Origin: Candidatus Omnitrophota bacterium
GTDB taxonomy: Bacteria > Omnitrophota > Gorgyraeia > Gygaellales > Profunditerraquicolaceae
Assembly (NCBI GenBank): GCA_018825725.1
Contig: JAHKBC010000307.1
Span: 1-5,642 of the forward strand
Direction of reading: 5' to 3'
Length of the DNA stretch: 5,642 nt
Position 1 is the stretch's first letter; each line of letters begins with the position of its first letter. The notes beneath the pieces are model-generated. The model was not told the origin of the DNA, did no database searches, and saw only the letters and a list, made by a program, of their open reading frames with translations. This document shows, piece after piece, positions 5,171 to 5,642 of this stretch. Position numbers and translations under genes: made by a program.

Positions 5171-5642
5171 ATGAAAAGAGTTATTTGCTGGTTGGGAGTA
5201 TTTTTGTTTTTTGTTATTTTTACGGCATTTGCCCAAGAGCCACCTTCTTCTAAGTCCAAAATTTTGCTATTAATTTCGGAGCAGAATATAGGTATGCCGC
5301 AGCGTTCCTGGTGGGCCTCAGAGGTTGATCTTTCGACTGTGGAGGCTAAAGTAGCTAATAAGCTTATCACAAGCGGCTACACTGTTTTAGATCCCTCGGA
5401 TTTAGAAAAGATTGTTAAGCAGGATGCCGGTTTCAAGGTCGTAGGTATTTCTGAAAAGAAGTCAATAAAGTTGGCTAAATTGGCTAATGCGGAATTTGTG
5501 GTATTGGGAAAAGCTATTGCCTCAAGCGGCAGTAATGTGCCTGAGTCTAATATGCGTTCTTTCTTTGCCAATGTCAGCGCCAAAGTAATCCGGGTAAAGA
5601 CCGGCAAGATTCTTGGTTATTTAGAATCTGCGGGAAACTCAG
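5171..5642 (+). CDS. Exported protein with CsgG/LpoB-like sequence pattern, 5' part only
   Basis: The frame is open from ATG 5171 to the window edge (157 complete codons), so the 3' end is missing. The start has a strong ribosome binding site. The N-terminus is a Sec signal peptide: K2-R3, a hydrophobic core to about residue 18, and likely cleavage after A19-F-A21; there is no lipobox. The mature part begins with a strand (KILLLIS), then a long segment to GYTVLDPSDLEKI (69-81), then a helix and LANAEFVVLGKAIA (104-117), then paired strands ANVSAKVIRVKTGKIL (133-148). The order of a 'variable or overdue' strand followed by a helix, then 'GA(D/E)xVVxGK' and 'xRxxTGxIL', is typical of the fold shared by CsgG, LpoB, TolB N-terminal domains and the FlgT middle domain, which act in outer-membrane secretion, peptidoglycan-synthase activation or flagellar assembly. 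I infer an envelope role but not which one. It is probably co-transcribed with the cyclophilin. Confidence 0.75.
   Translation, partial: MKRVICWLGVFLFFVIFTAFAQEPPSSKSKILLLISEQNIGMPQRSWWASEVDLSTVEAKVANKLITSGYTVLDPSDLEKIVKQDAGFKVVGISEKKSIKLAKLANAEFVVLGKAIASSGSNVPESNMRSFFANVSAKVIRVKTGKILGYLESAGNS

Noticed and set aside
4993..5607. Minus-strand open frames opposite the cyclophilin end and the last gene
   Set aside because: Both are antisense to genes with signal peptides, and the last gene also has a good ribosome binding site. Neither encodes a recognisable domain.

Overview
The window is an ordinary stretch of bacterial chromosome, densely packed and AT-leaning. Six complete protein genes and two truncated ones (one at each edge) fill nearly all of it. 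I see no tRNA, rRNA, CRISPR array, insertion sequence or phage gene. The MEP-pathway enzyme IspH, lipoprotein and Sec signal peptides, an M48 lipoprotein protease and a periplasm-type cyclophilin point to a diderm (Gram-negative-type) bacterium. The overall style (many short exported proteins, DUF362-ferredoxin proteins, AT-leaning codon use) reminds me of uncultivated lineages such as Omnitrophota or Elusimicrobiota. That placement is an impression from the proteins and has not been tested by any search.

Layout. Bases 1-2540 (+ strand) hold a tight co-directional run: the 3' end of an unrecognised small protein, an M48 zinc-protease lipoprotein (7-nt overlap), a short purine-type phosphoribosyltransferase (12-nt gap) and a DUF362/double [4Fe-4S] ferredoxin protein (13-nt overlap, with its ribosome binding site inside the previous gene). 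This looks like one operon whose promoter lies upstream of the window. Bases 2537-4453 (- strand) hold a two-gene isoprenoid operon: a trans-polyprenyl diphosphate synthase followed after 27 nt by ispH. The two convergent operons share the stop tetranucleotide TTAA, so there is no intergenic terminator between them. Bases 4454-4604 form a divergent intergenic region with a near-consensus promoter facing right and a weaker candidate facing left. Bases 4605-5642 (+ strand) hold an exported cyclophilin and the 5' part of an exported protein with a CsgG/LpoB-like sequence pattern.

How the genes fit together. IspH makes IPP and DMAPP at the last step of the MEP pathway, and the prenyl synthase condenses these into a longer chain (probably C20), so the minus-strand pair is a coherent pathway unit. 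The M48 lipoprotein, cyclophilin and last gene all belong to envelope protein folding and quality control or envelope assembly, but they sit in two separate transcription units. The phosphoribosyltransferase and DUF362 protein are translationally coupled, but their joint role is not evident.

I found no clear novel system. The most noteworthy signals are the divergent promoter region, where the predicted transcription starts fall on the start codons (possible leaderless mRNAs; five of the seven visible starts lack a Shine-Dalgarno sequence), and the overlapping, terminator-free convergent gene ends.
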